Shown: positions 43,193 through 52,498 of the stretch, piece by piece
Numbering within the stretch: position 1 is the first letter of the stretch
How the letters are laid out: every line of letters begins with the position of its first letter
Assembly (NCBI GenBank): GCA_964449325.1
Contig: CAYUYJ010000001.1
Coordinates: 413,555-477,554, forward strand
Length of the DNA stretch: 64,000 nt
DNA from: RGIG3002 sp964449325
Lineage (GTDB): Bacteria > Bacillota > Clostridia > Lachnospirales > Lachnospiraceae
Direction of reading: 5' to 3'
Notes under the pieces: model-generated
What the model saw: the letters and a program-made list of their open reading frames with translations, nothing else
Database searches by the model: none
Told to the model about the DNA's origin: nothing
Translations under genes and position numbers: made by a program

Positions 43193-43221
43193 ATTATATA
43201 TGATTCTTCCGTTTTTTGCAA
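43193..43221 (-). promoter_or_regulatory. Promoter of the small-peptide/VanW operon
   Basis: Minus strand: -35 TTGCAA (43216-43221), 17-base spacer, -10 TATAAT (43193-43198). It lies inside the first codons of the divergent TPR-like gene. Confidence 0.7.
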
Positions 43222-43817
43222 GTTTTATAGTGTTCTGTCTCTGGCTCTCTTTTCAAATAAAACGCCAGAGAAAAAAAGAAAATGCTCTCGCAGTTTCCTT
43301 CTGGGAAAAAGAAGCTGCCGCGAATAATACCCGAAAAAAATCTTTGGATGATGTGGAATTCATAACCATCCCCTTTGATTTTCTGCCCATGCATACCATG
43401 CCGACGGACGAAGAGGCAGAAGAATGCCGTAAACTGCTTCTGGATCTGAGTGAACAGAAAATAGCCAATTTTACCGGATTGTCTAACACCGACCTAAAAC
43501 TGCGCTACGGTACTGCTAATATAACCTTTCTTTCGGAATGTGATCAAAATTACACCATACTGGCACGGACACTCCAAAAGTGGGCATCCGTTCTGTACAA
43601 AAACGGCTACATAGACGAAGCCAAAACCATTTTGGAATTTGCCGTTTCCACAAAAACCGATATCAGCGGTACCTATGCTCTGCTTTCGGAAATCTATAAC
43701 AAAACCGGGCAGTCCGAAAAAAAGGAAAGTCTGTTGCAAATTGCAGAGGGACTGCAATCGGCAATGAAACCTACTATCGTCCGTATTTTGCAAGAAGCTG
43801 ATCCGTATAACGACTAG
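43200..43817 (+). CDS. Membrane-anchored TPR-like protein of unknown function
   Basis: 205 residues. One N-terminal helix (MILPFFASFIVFCLWLSFQI) followed by a basic stop-transfer stretch KRQRKKE, then a soluble domain. The last 80 residues look like two TPR units (VLYKNGYIDEAKTILEFAVS, ALLSEIYNKTGQSEKKESLL). The ribosome site AAAGGA precedes ATG 43200. Its 3' end overlaps the convergent exonuclease gene by 44 bases. It could be a scaffold at the membrane. Confidence 0.75.
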   Translation: MILPFFASFIVFCLWLSFQIKRQRKKENALAVSFWEKEAAANNTRKKSLDDVEFITIPFDFLPMHTMPTDEEAEECRKLLLDLSEQKIANFTGLSNTDLKLRYGTANITFLSECDQNYTILARTLQKWASVLYKNGYIDEAKTILEFAVSTKTDISGTYALLSEIYNKTGQSEKKESLLQIAEGLQSAMKPTIVRILQEADPYND

Positions 43818-44499
43818 CTTCATTTCGTGTCAGCTTTTCCACTTCCAACTTCAAAAGAAAGGAAAGGGCTTCATCCTGCTCTATACATAGTTTATGCAGC
43901 TCCAACAGCCTGTATAACCTTTCTTTTTGGGGCTTCGTAATAGGCGTTTCCCTTTTCACCTTATATATTAACGGCGCAGGTCGAAAATCTTCTTCCGAAA
44001 AAAACTGTTCCTCAAGTTTTTGGTACAGCTTCACTGTTGCCATCGCATCTGCCAGTGCCCGGTGAGCATTGTGCTCAATCTGATAATACTTACATAAAAA
44101 ACCCAAGCTTCTGCTCTCTAACTCAGGAAGAAATTTTCTGGCAAGCTTCAATGTATCAATACCCTGTCTTTCAAATGTTAATTTCTCATTTACCGCCGCT
44201 CTTTTCAGAAAGGAATAATCGAACAATACACTGTGTCCCAATAAAATATCCTCTCCCGCAAATTCCAGAAACCGGGGAAGCACCTCTTTTCTTTCCGGTG
44301 CATTTTGCAGCATCTCATCACTGATTCCCGTAAGAGCCGTAATCCGCTCTTCCAGCTCTCTCCCCGGTGCCACAAAGCTTTCAAAGGTATCGGTCATTTC
44401 TCCGTTTCTCACCCGTACCGCACCGATTTCTATGATTTTGTCCGTTTTAGGATTCAGCCCGGTTGTCTCAATATCCACACAGATATAATCATTTATCAT
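43774..44499 (-). CDS. DEDDh 3'-5' exonuclease (DnaQ-like)
   Basis: 241 residues. Exo motifs: CVDIETTGLNP (Asp and Glu), HSVLFDYSFLKRA and HRALADAMATVKLY. A C-terminal part of about 70 residues is helical and may bind a partner. The start is the ATGA overlap with nth. Probably a stand-alone proofreading or repair nuclease. Confidence 0.88.
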   Translation of the reverse strand: MINDYICVDIETTGLNPKTDKIIEIGAVRVRNGEMTDTFESFVAPGRELEERITALTGISDEMLQNAPERKEVLPRFLEFAGEDILLGHSVLFDYSFLKRAAVNEKLTFERQGIDTLKLARKFLPELESRSLGFLCKYYQIEHNAHRALADAMATVKLYQKLEEQFFSEEDFRPAPLIYKVKRETPITKPQKERLYRLLELHKLCIEQDEALSFLLKLEVEKLTRNEASRYTDQLLAKYGR

Positions 44500-45215
44500 T
44501 TTTTCTTCGCTTTCTGCGTCGTTTCCGCCTTTTTCATTCGTTTCCTGTAATCTGCGCACTGTTCGGTCAGAAAACATTCCTCGCACCTCGGAGTAGGCGC
44601 TTTGCAGATTTGTCTGCCCAGAGTAATAATCTGTATATTATACAAAATCCAGTGATCCTTTGGTAGTACCTTCATCAATTCCATTTCCACCTTAACCGGG
44701 TCATCCTCTTTCGTCAGCCCCAGCTTTTTTGAAATCCGCTTCACATGGGTATCCACTACCACACTGGGCTCATGGTAAATATTTCCGCGAATTACATTTG
44801 CGGTTTTCCTGCCTACTCCCGCAAGAGAAGTCAGCTCTTCCAATTCCCGCGGCACTTCACCATCATATTTTTCACAAATATCCTTGCAGCAGGCAATAAT
44901 ATTTTTTGCCTTGTTATGGTAAAAACCGGTGGAATGAATGTCCTGCTCCAGTTCTTTTAAATCCGCATTGGCAAAATCCTCCACGGAGGTATATTTTTGA
45001 AACAAATCCTTTGTAACAATATTCACTCTGGCATCGGTACACTGGGCACTTAAAATTGTTGCAATCAAAAGCTGCCACGCATTCTCATGATTCAGATAAC
45101 ATACATATTCCGTTCCGTACCTTTCATCCAGTAAATCCAATATTGCCTTGACGTTCTCCGCCTTTTTCGTCTTTGCCGTTTTTGTCTTTGCATCTTTCGC
45201 AATTTTCTCTGCCAT
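44496..45215 (-). CDS. nth: Endonuclease III
   Basis: 239 residues. Helix-hairpin-helix LAGVGRKTANVIRGN with the catalytic Lys, and catalytic Asp in SVVVDTHVKR. The iron-sulfur cluster site has the spacing C-x6-C-x2-C-x5-C (CKAPTPRCEECFLTEQC). Removes oxidised pyrimidines in base excision repair. The lysine-rich tails at both ends are unusual but harmless. Start is four bases after the upstream radical SAM stop. Confidence 0.95.
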   Translation of the reverse strand: MAEKIAKDAKTKTAKTKKAENVKAILDLLDERYGTEYVCYLNHENAWQLLIATILSAQCTDARVNIVTKDLFQKYTSVEDFANADLKELEQDIHSTGFYHNKAKNIIACCKDICEKYDGEVPRELEELTSLAGVGRKTANVIRGNIYHEPSVVVDTHVKRISKKLGLTKEDDPVKVEMELMKVLPKDHWILYNIQIITLGRQICKAPTPRCEECFLTEQCADYRKRMKKAETTQKAKKK

Positions 45216-45219
45216 AGGA

Positions 45220-46896
45220 TTACTGCTCCTTTCCTACACAAACTGCTGCATCTCCACTCAAGGGATTTCGTGTCCGATAGTCAAATTCTATCAGCGTAGG
45301 TTTCACGTTAATCTGCTTTTCTGTTTCTGACACTCGTGTCAGTATTTCTCCTCCGTCCTCCAGCCAGACCGGATATACAAACTTCTCCAAATGAGTCAGT
45401 CTGGAATTTTGTTTTACATAAGGTCCGGCAAAGTCCGGACGGCTTTTTACGTTTTCCCGCAAATACATATCGAAGGTCAGAAGCTCTTTATACAAATCTT
45501 CCCTTGCTCCGTCCACGCTGCATGCAAACTGTAACAGTACATCATAACGGTATGCTCTTGCCGGAGTCTGTATGAAAAAACCTTTCTCTTCATAAAAATC
45601 CGCCAACCGCTCAAACAGCGCAAAAGGATGTGGAAAAGCCTTCTCCAGAACCGGAAGCGTGTGGGTAAACTGGTTACTGTTATAATAAAGCTCCACCATT
45701 TCTTCTATCCGTTTCAGCCGCAGTACCTCTTCATAAGAGAGCCACTTTGAGTATAACACTTCGTAGGGAGGATTTTCTGTGTAAAATATACCATATTCTT
45801 TTGCCCTGCTGTGCATAAGGGATCCTTTTAGCACCTTTAGGAAGCCAAGCTGCAACTGATTCGGGCGCAGTGCATACACATCATTAAAAGAACTGACAAA
45901 GCTGTCATAATCTTCATACGGCAGCCCTGCAATCAAATCCAGATGCTGATGTATATTTTTCCCTGCACTGATTCTCTGCACGATTTCTTTTAAATGGGAA
46001 AAATCAGTAAAACGGTTGATTTCCTTTAATGTTACCGGATTCGTGGACTGCACCCCGATTTCCAGCTGCACCAGTCCCGGACGCATTTTATTTAGCAGCG
46101 CGATTTCTTCATCGCTTAAAATATCCCCTTCCACTTCAAAATGGAAATTTGTGACACCATTGTCATGTTCATAAATATAATTCCAGATTTCCATCGCATG
46201 CTTATGATTACAATTAAAGGTTCTGTCAACAAATTTTACCTGTGAAACATTGCTATCCAAAAAGAATTGCAGTTCTCTTTTTACAATATCTACATCCCTA
46301 AGCCGAACCGTCTTGTCTATGGAAGAAAGACAATAACTGCACCGATACGGACATCCTCTGGAGGATTCATAATAAATAATGCGGTTTTTAAATGGCTCCA
46401 TATTTTCATACAAAAAGGGAAGGGTACTGATATCCGTCAGTTCTCTCTCTCCGGTTCTTCCATCCGTAAGCACAAGCCCGTTAATATCCTTAAGCATCCC
46501 TTTCCCATTTACATAATATTCCAAGAGCTCCCGAAAAGTCTCTTCTCCTTCGCCTGCCATAATTCCGGTTAACATCGGATAATCCGCCAAAATTTCCTCC
46601 GCATTAAAAGAAACCTCCGGTCCTCCTAACCAGATTGGCACATCGGGAAGAATTTTCGGAAGCTCCCTTATGAGCTCCTGTATCATCTTCCAATTCCATA
46701 TATAACAGGAAAAAGCCACCACATCCGGCTTTCTTTCAAAAATCCCCGCAAGGATCTGCTCCATCCGCTGATTAATCGTATATTCCGCAATTTCAATATG
46801 GGGTGCAAACTCTTCTCCTGCATAAGCCCGCAAGCTGTATACTGCCGGATTGGAATGTATATATTTTGCATTGACTGCCGTCAGTAAAAATTTCAT
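45220..46896 (-). CDS. B12-binding domain radical SAM protein, DUF4080 family
   Basis: 558 residues. N-terminal cobalamin-binding-like Rossmann domain (LLTAVNAKYIHSNPAVYSL), radical SAM core with CPYRCSYC cluster near residue 192, then a C-terminal DUF4080 segment. Function is unknown; the family is widespread in Clostridia. It has GGAAGGATAGGA before ATG 46896 and an inverted repeat TAACAT-N4-ATGTTA just upstream. It is cotranscribed with nth and the exonuclease. Confidence 0.88.
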   Translation of the reverse strand: MKFLLTAVNAKYIHSNPAVYSLRAYAGEEFAPHIEIAEYTINQRMEQILAGIFERKPDVVAFSCYIWNWKMIQELIRELPKILPDVPIWLGGPEVSFNAEEILADYPMLTGIMAGEGEETFRELLEYYVNGKGMLKDINGLVLTDGRTGERELTDISTLPFLYENMEPFKNRIIYYESSRGCPYRCSYCLSSIDKTVRLRDVDIVKRELQFFLDSNVSQVKFVDRTFNCNHKHAMEIWNYIYEHDNGVTNFHFEVEGDILSDEEIALLNKMRPGLVQLEIGVQSTNPVTLKEINRFTDFSHLKEIVQRISAGKNIHQHLDLIAGLPYEDYDSFVSSFNDVYALRPNQLQLGFLKVLKGSLMHSRAKEYGIFYTENPPYEVLYSKWLSYEEVLRLKRIEEMVELYYNSNQFTHTLPVLEKAFPHPFALFERLADFYEEKGFFIQTPARAYRYDVLLQFACSVDGAREDLYKELLTFDMYLRENVKSRPDFAGPYVKQNSRLTHLEKFVYPVWLEDGGEILTRVSETEKQINVKPTLIEFDYRTRNPLSGDAAVCVGKEQ

Positions 46897-46925
46897 GCTT
46901 TCCTATCCTTCCTGTTCACATTCCG

Positions 46926-46941
46926 TAACATACCCATGTTA
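46926..46941. other. Inverted repeat before the radical SAM gene
   Basis: TAACAT and ATGTTA around ACCC, about 30 bases before the start codon. It could be a protein-binding site or a small leader hairpin. The rest of the 240-base gap up to the gal terminator shows no gene. Confidence 0.3.
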
Positions 46942-47050
46942 GCACATTAACTGTTTTTTTTCCATCCATTAAACCTATTTCCAAATCACTTGGCGACAGC
47001 TCACCGAAGTAAAGTATCTCCACCGGAATACTCTCTCTTCCTCGTATCAC

Positions 47051-47088
47051 AAAAAAGGATAGAAAATATTAATTGATATCTTCTATCC
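47051..47088 (-). terminator. Terminator of the gal operon
   Basis: Minus strand: GGATAGAA with four more pairs on each arm (47057-47069 and 47076-47088, one G-U), then TTTTTT. It lies about 50 bases after the galT stop. Confidence 0.85.
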
Positions 47089-47136
47089 CTTTCTTATACT
47101 ACTTATTTGAACTCTGAAAGACTATAACGATGATTT

Positions 47137-48732
47137 TTACTGCACATACGCAATAAACCGTTCAAACGCCTTCCTGCCCTCCTCTGTCCGCTTATACACT
47201 CCGGCATCCTCCAGTACCTGCATAAACACCAAACCGATTTCCTTTTCTATAATTTCAGAAATCTTATCCCTATCCACGGTATCATGCCGCCTATCGGCTC
47301 CATGCAGTTCATCCGCCTTTTGGAGCTGTCCGCAAGTGCCCACCTTGGCAAGGCTCACTATACCATACTTCGGCAAAAATTCTTCTACCCAGTCGGCATG
47401 CTTTTCCAGCACTTCATCCTCCCGGATGTTTTTCCCTGCAAGGATTGCCTGTTCCAGTTTTTCCATCTCATCCTTCAATCTTGCCGGAAGCACAGCAAGT
47501 CCCATAACCTCAATTAAGCCGATATTCTCTTTCTTGATATGATGCAGCTTTGCATGGGGATGATAGACTCCGAGCGGATGCTCCTCGGTAGTAATGTTGT
47601 TACGCAGTACCAAATCCATTTCAAACTCTTCTCCACGTTTCCGCGCAATGGGTGTAATGGTGTTGTGCGGTTCTCCGTCCGTAAACGCATAAATAAACGC
47701 TTCCTCATCGGTATATCCCCGCCATTTTTCCAAAATTTTGTCTGCCAGTGCAATCAGCCTGTCCGTGTCTTTTCCGCTGATTCGGATAACAGACATCGGC
47801 CATTTTACGATACCTGCCTTCACATCCTCAAAGCCCTTTACCTTAAATTCTTTTTCCACCGGAGCTTTTGCCATGGCAAATTCATAATGACCACCCTGAA
47901 AATGGTCATGGCTTAAAATAGAGCCGCCCACAATCGGCAAATCCGCATTGGAGCCCACGAAATAATGTGGAAACTGTTTTACAAAATCAAACAGCTTGCA
48001 AAACGTATCATGCTCAATCTTCATCGGAATATGTTCGGAATTGAACACGATACAATGCTCGTTGTAATATACATAAGGGGAATACTGGAAGCCCCAGTTT
48101 TTATTCTGAATCGTTACCGGAATAATTCTGTGATTCTGTCTTGCCGGATGATTCAGTCTGCCTGCATAGCCTTCGTTTTCCATGCACAAAAGACATTTCG
48201 GATAACCGCTCTGCTTTGCATTTTTGGCAGCGGCAATTGCTTTCGGGTCTTTTTCCGGCTTGGACAAATTAATGGTAATGTCCAAGTCACCATACTCCGT
48301 AGAAACAACCCACTTTTTATCCTTGGTAATCCGATAGCGGCGGATGTAATCCGTGTCCTGACTCATTTTATAATAAAAATCGGTAGCTTCCTTCGGACTC
48401 TTCTCATACAAGGCTTTAAATTTATGTATCACTTCACTTGGTCTTGCTACCAGAAGTCCCATAATCTTTGTATCAAACAAATCCCGGTATGCCACGCTGT
48501 TTTCTTTTAAGATTCCCTTTTCATAAGCATAATCCATCATATCGGAAAGGATACTTTCCAGTTTTTCTGTCACATCTGTCATGTTTTTTATGACGTTCAT
48601 GTCATAATTTTCTGCTTCATCCAACGCAAAAAGTTCTAATAAACGGTTGGTTGTATAAGTAATATCCTCTTCCTCAATCAATCCCGTCTGTAAACCGTAA
48701 GCAACCAGTTCCTTGATTCTTTCCTGTATCAT
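47137..48732 (-). CDS. galT: UTP-hexose-1-phosphate (galactose-1-phosphate) uridylyltransferase, class II
   Basis: 531 residues, the length of Firmicutes class II GalT, which is unrelated in layout to the shorter class I enzyme. Characteristic blocks: KCLLCMENEGYAGRLNHPAR, FNSEHIPMKIEHDTFCKLFD, VGGSILSHDHFQGGHYEFAM and GVYHPHAKLHHIKKENIGLI. It exchanges UMP between UDP-glucose and galactose-1-phosphate in the Leloir pathway. It lies 30 bases after galK in the same operon. Confidence 0.95.
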   Translation of the reverse strand: MIQERIKELVAYGLQTGLIEEEDITYTTNRLLELFALDEAENYDMNVIKNMTDVTEKLESILSDMMDYAYEKGILKENSVAYRDLFDTKIMGLLVARPSEVIHKFKALYEKSPKEATDFYYKMSQDTDYIRRYRITKDKKWVVSTEYGDLDITINLSKPEKDPKAIAAAKNAKQSGYPKCLLCMENEGYAGRLNHPARQNHRIIPVTIQNKNWGFQYSPYVYYNEHCIVFNSEHIPMKIEHDTFCKLFDFVKQFPHYFVGSNADLPIVGGSILSHDHFQGGHYEFAMAKAPVEKEFKVKGFEDVKAGIVKWPMSVIRISGKDTDRLIALADKILEKWRGYTDEEAFIYAFTDGEPHNTITPIARKRGEEFEMDLVLRNNITTEEHPLGVYHPHAKLHHIKKENIGLIEVMGLAVLPARLKDEMEKLEQAILAGKNIREDEVLEKHADWVEEFLPKYGIVSLAKVGTCGQLQKADELHGADRRHDTVDRDKISEIIEKEIGLVFMQVLEDAGVYKRTEEGRKAFERFIAYVQ

Positions 48733-48762
48733 CTTCTCTTCTTCCTCTCATCCACTTTACTT

Positions 48763-49926
48763 TTATAAAACGACAGGACCATCACCGATTTCTACCACAT
48801 AAAAATCTGCTGCATAACCAATTTTTTCTTTATATGCTGTGCCTACTTTTTCAATGAAATAATCAATTGCCTCTTCTTTTACAATACTTACCGTACAGCC
48901 ACCGAAGCCTGCACCTGTCATTCTGGAACCGATTACGCCGTCAACCTTCCAGGCCTCTTCTACTAAAGTGTCCAGTTCAATCCCTGTCACTTCATAATCA
49001 TCACGAAGAGAAACATGGGAAGCGTTCATCAGCTTTCCGAACAGCTCCACATCATTATTTTTCAATGCTTCAACTGCTTTTATCGTTCTCTGATTCTCAT
49101 ACACGGCATGCTTTGCACGCCTGCATCTGACTTCGTCTTTAATTGCTGCCTTGTAGGTTTCAAACTGTTCTTCATTTAAATCTCCCAATGTATTAATACC
49201 AACAGTCTGCTTGATTTCCTCCAGAGCTGCCTCGCACTCGCTTCTTCTTTCGTTATACTTGGAATCACCAAGTCCACGCTTTTTGTTGCTGCATGCAATG
49301 ACAATCTTTGCTCCCACCAGCTTAATCGGTGCATAGGTAAAAGACAAATCTGCGGTATCTAAGAAAATCGCATTATCCTTTTTGCCCATGGCAATCGCAA
49401 ACTGATCCATGATTCCACAATTTACACCATTGAAATGATTCTCGGAAAACTGTCCGATTAATGCTAAATCCTGATTGGTTACATTAAAACCAAAGAAATC
49501 TCTTAAAATAAATCCGGTCAGTACCTCCACCGATGCAGATGAAGAAAGTCCGGAACCGTTCGGAATATTTCCATTCAGAAGCAAATCCATTCCACAGGGA
49601 ATCTCAAAGCCTTTTTCACCAAATGCCCACATAACTCCCTTCGGATAATTGGTCCAGTCTGCTTCCTTTTCCGGTTTCAGATTTTCGATGCTTGATTCGA
49701 TGATACCAAGCTGTTCAAAATTCATGGAATAAAAACGAAGCTTTTTGTCGTTTCTTTTTCTTGCTACACCATAGGTTCCAATTGTCAAAGCACAGGGAAA
49801 TACATGTCCGCCGTTATAGTCGGTATGTTCACCGATTAAATTCACACGTCCCGGTGCAAAATACACCTTTGTTCCCTCGTTGTCCCCAAATACCTCTGCA
49901 AATTTTTTTAACACAACATCTTTCAT
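48763..49926 (-). CDS. galK: Galactokinase
   Basis: 387 residues. GHMP kinase signatures: APGRVNLIGEHTDYNGGHVF, NIPNGSGLSSSASVEV (ATP loop) and SRMTGAGFGGCTVSI. It makes galactose-1-phosphate for GalT. ATG 49926 has GGAG eight bases upstream. The leader of about 110 bases has no clear -35, which would fit activation by the AraC-type regulator encoded directly upstream. Confidence 0.96.
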   Translation of the reverse strand: MKDVVLKKFAEVFGDNEGTKVYFAPGRVNLIGEHTDYNGGHVFPCALTIGTYGVARKRNDKKLRFYSMNFEQLGIIESSIENLKPEKEADWTNYPKGVMWAFGEKGFEIPCGMDLLLNGNIPNGSGLSSSASVEVLTGFILRDFFGFNVTNQDLALIGQFSENHFNGVNCGIMDQFAIAMGKKDNAIFLDTADLSFTYAPIKLVGAKIVIACSNKKRGLGDSKYNERRSECEAALEEIKQTVGINTLGDLNEEQFETYKAAIKDEVRCRRAKHAVYENQRTIKAVEALKNNDVELFGKLMNASHVSLRDDYEVTGIELDTLVEEAWKVDGVIGSRMTGAGFGGCTVSIVKEEAIDYFIEKVGTAYKEKIGYAADFYVVEIGDGPVVL

Positions 49927-50041
49927 CCCATAATCTCCTTTTGAATTTTCGTTCTGTATTGTTTGTTTTTCCGTGCCTGTTCCCGGCATCTGTTTTTCTT
50001 TTCTATCCGTCTTTCCAATTTCTTTTGATGATTTTACTATA

Positions 50042-50080
50042 CAAAAAAAACAAACCGATTCCTATATCGGTTTGTTAAAA
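50042..50080 (-). terminator. Strong terminator between araC-type gene and galK
   Basis: AACAAACCGAT (50049-50059) and ATCGGTTTGTT (50066-50076) pair perfectly over a six-base loop; on the minus strand T residues follow. It separates the regulator transcript from galKT. Confidence 0.88.
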
Positions 50081-50101
50081 ATACCTGTCAAAATGTTAGA
50101 T

Positions 50102-51025
50102 TTATGTAGGCTCGTTTCCAGCCTCCCGCTGTCCTCTGATAATGTCATTAATGAAGGTTTCCACCTGTGCAAGCTGCTCTTTGTTATTCTTCGTCCCACC
50201 GTTCTTTAGTTCCTTGCGATAAACCGAAGGCGAAACACCCTTCATCTGACGGAATGCTTTGGTAAAGACCAGTGCATCACTATAACCGCAGGACAATGCA
50301 ATACTTTCTATGGAATAAGAAGTGGACTGCAAAAGCTCCGCTGCCTTTGTCAACCGGAAAATCGCCAAAAACTGCTGCGGCGACACCTTCAGATAGTCCT
50401 GGAAAAGTGTATACAAATAACTGCGGTTAATACAGACATAATCGGCTACATCCGTTACTTTAATCGGGTTACAGTAATTACTCTGTATAAACTCTACCGC
50501 CTTTTGCACATAGTTGTTTGCCTTATCATTCTCTTCTTTTTCAATCACATCTGCACTTTCCGCAATATGGGAAAGAAAAACACCAAGCTGCCCGTTTCTG
50601 CGAAGTACATTTGCGACACTTGCCGTATTGTGCTCCATCATATCCCGCACGGTCTCATAAAATTCATCCGACAGTTCCGAGCGAAATACAGGATGTGCCA
50701 TGGAAAGTCCGATGTTTTTCAATATATCCTCTGCCTGATTTCCCCGAAAACCTACCCACACATAGGTCCATGGTTCTTCTTCATCTGCCTGATAAAATGC
50801 CATTTCGTCCGGCTTAATGTAAAACCCATAGCCGGCTTCCAGATGATAAGTTTTCCCATCAATGGTAAAAATTCCTTTCCCACTCAAAATGTAATGAATC
50901 AGATAATAGGGCTTTACCGCCGGACCAAAACTGTGCAGCGGCTCCGTTTTAGAGCAGCCGCAACTATTCACGAACAGACTTCCCGTTTGTTCATAACCAA
51001 ATTCCAATTTATATGCTTTTTCCAT
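50102..51025 (-). CDS. AraC-family regulator, likely of galactose genes
   Basis: 307 residues. N-terminal cupin-like sugar-binding domain (HYILSGKGIFTIDGKTYHLE) and C-terminal double helix-turn-helix (DVADYVCINRSYLYTLFQDY and YSIESIALSCGYSDALVFTK, ending FRQMKGVSPSVYRKEL). Start 51025 has GGGG seven bases upstream. It precedes galK-galT and is the obvious activator candidate. It also starts only 22 bases after a GntR-ABC operon, so it could be partly cotranscribed with that. Confidence 0.88.
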   Translation of the reverse strand: MEKAYKLEFGYEQTGSLFVNSCGCSKTEPLHSFGPAVKPYYLIHYILSGKGIFTIDGKTYHLEAGYGFYIKPDEMAFYQADEEEPWTYVWVGFRGNQAEDILKNIGLSMAHPVFRSELSDEFYETVRDMMEHNTASVANVLRRNGQLGVFLSHIAESADVIEKEENDKANNYVQKAVEFIQSNYCNPIKVTDVADYVCINRSYLYTLFQDYLKVSPQQFLAIFRLTKAAELLQSTSYSIESIALSCGYSDALVFTKAFRQMKGVSPSVYRKELKNGGTKNNKEQLAQVETFINDIIRGQREAGNEPT

Positions 51026-51047
51026 CTTTATACCCCTGCATATCCCA

Positions 51048-51767
51048 CTACGCAACTGATTGTTTTCTCAAAAGTGCTACCGATACAAGCAGAAGTACAA
51101 CTACAAGTGCAAGAAGTACCACCAACAATACCGGCCCTGACATATGTGTCATAAATTCCATCACCTTGCGAATCACTTCCGCCGCAACACTGTCCGGATT
51201 CTTCTCCATATATTTACTAACTCCCGGGCCTCCGATACAACCAAGCATCCATACTGCCCACAGTCCCCAAAATGCTTTTGTCTGGAATTTCAGAATCAAT
51301 GCCCCCAAGAACATGCGAAGTACCGGCAAAAACAAAATGATTCCTAAAATAATTCTGTAATCTATCAGATATTGAAGCAGATTCTCACACTCCATGCCCG
51401 AATACAGTATTTTTCCAAGTGCATTTTCTATCAGATAAATGACGATAACTGCAACTGCATCAATAGCTACATTCAGCAGTGATGTAATCCCGCTTGCCGT
51501 AATAAATTCTTTTCTCGTACAGCCGAATGTGACCGCTGTGTTAAAAAGATTTCCATAGGCGAATGCTCCAAAAATCAAACTGAACAGCAGGCTGAAAATA
51601 ACTGCCAAAAAAGAACCTAATGGTGCATAGGTTGTCACCGTATCATCCAGTCTGACAATCACCAAAGTAAGAATAATTCCGAAAAATCCACAGGCAAAAG
51701 CCGTGCCAAGTGTAATATATAATTCAGATATACTTAATTTCCATATGTCTTTAATTCGTTTTATCAT
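51048..51767 (-). CDS. ABC-2-like membrane subunit (YtrA-regulated transporter)
   Basis: 239 residues, about six membrane helices. The segment NTAVTFGCTRKEFITASGIT is the cytoplasmic coupling-type loop seen in small ABC export permeases of this class. It lies third in an operon with GntR, ATPase and a second membrane subunit. Export substrate unknown; related loci respond to cell-wall antibiotics. Confidence 0.75.
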   Translation of the reverse strand: MIKRIKDIWKLSISELYITLGTAFACGFFGIILTLVIVRLDDTVTTYAPLGSFLAVIFSLLFSLIFGAFAYGNLFNTAVTFGCTRKEFITASGITSLLNVAIDAVAVIVIYLIENALGKILYSGMECENLLQYLIDYRIILGIILFLPVLRMFLGALILKFQTKAFWGLWAVWMLGCIGGPGVSKYMEKNPDSVAAEVIRKVMEFMTHMSGPVLLVVLLALVVVLLLVSVALLRKQSVA

Positions 51768-51824
51768 ATCTTCACAACCTCTCCGGGCTACAAGCCCATA
51801 GGAATAAACCTGCTTTTACTCCTG

Positions 51825-52496
51825 CTATGCCTTTACCTCATATTTTTTAATTGCCGTAAAATTCAGAGCAATCATTCCCACATCAATAACCGCAGCAACT
51901 ATAAGTCCAAAATTTTTTACAAAATCAAGAATGTCTTTGAAATTGACAAATTTGCTCATAATAGAAAACGACATTAGAAAAATCATTCCAAATACAATTA
52001 CCAGTGTGAATACCATATATACAACTAATCCGATTTTTGCACCGTAGCGTAACGTTGCCGCACAAATTCCATTTCCGATTCCGCAAAGGAAAAGATATAT
52101 TCCTCCCAAAACAGCCAATCCTGTTTCCGGTTCCATGCGGAAAAGCTCCGGCAAAGTGCCTAAATCAGCGGAATCCGGCATAACACGAATGACAATGGTG
52201 AGAACTAATACCATCTGCAACGCTAATACATGCAGCATAATTTCCATTCCCACTAATATCTCTTTTCTGGTAGCCCCAAGAGAAAGCCCTTGAGGAATAT
52301 ACCAAACGGGTGCATTAAATGCTTGTGCCATAATACAAATAACACCCATCATCGGCAGATAAGTTGGTAAAATCTCAAAAAGCTCTCCCCCACGTCCTAA
52401 AATAAAACTGATTATCAATACCGTTCCCATGATAATGAGAAAATACTTTTCCGTAGTATATCCCCAGAATGTTAAACTTCTTTTATATCCCTTCAT
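51825..52496 (-). CDS. ABC-2-like membrane subunit (YtrA-regulated transporter)
   Basis: 223 residues, about six helices. The loop PQGLSLGATRKEILVGMEIM matches its neighbour's coupling loop (GxTRKE), so the two subunits probably form a heterodimer. GGAGG precedes the ATG; the start is two bases after the ATPase stop. Confidence 0.75.
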   Translation of the reverse strand: MKGYKRSLTFWGYTTEKYFLIIMGTVLIISFILGRGGELFEILPTYLPMMGVICIMAQAFNAPVWYIPQGLSLGATRKEILVGMEIMLHVLALQMVLVLTIVIRVMPDSADLGTLPELFRMEPETGLAVLGGIYLFLCGIGNGICAATLRYGAKIGLVVYMVFTLVIVFGMIFLMSFSIMSKFVNFKDILDFVKNFGLIVAAVIDVGMIALNFTAIKKYEVKA

Positions 52497-52498
52497 AA

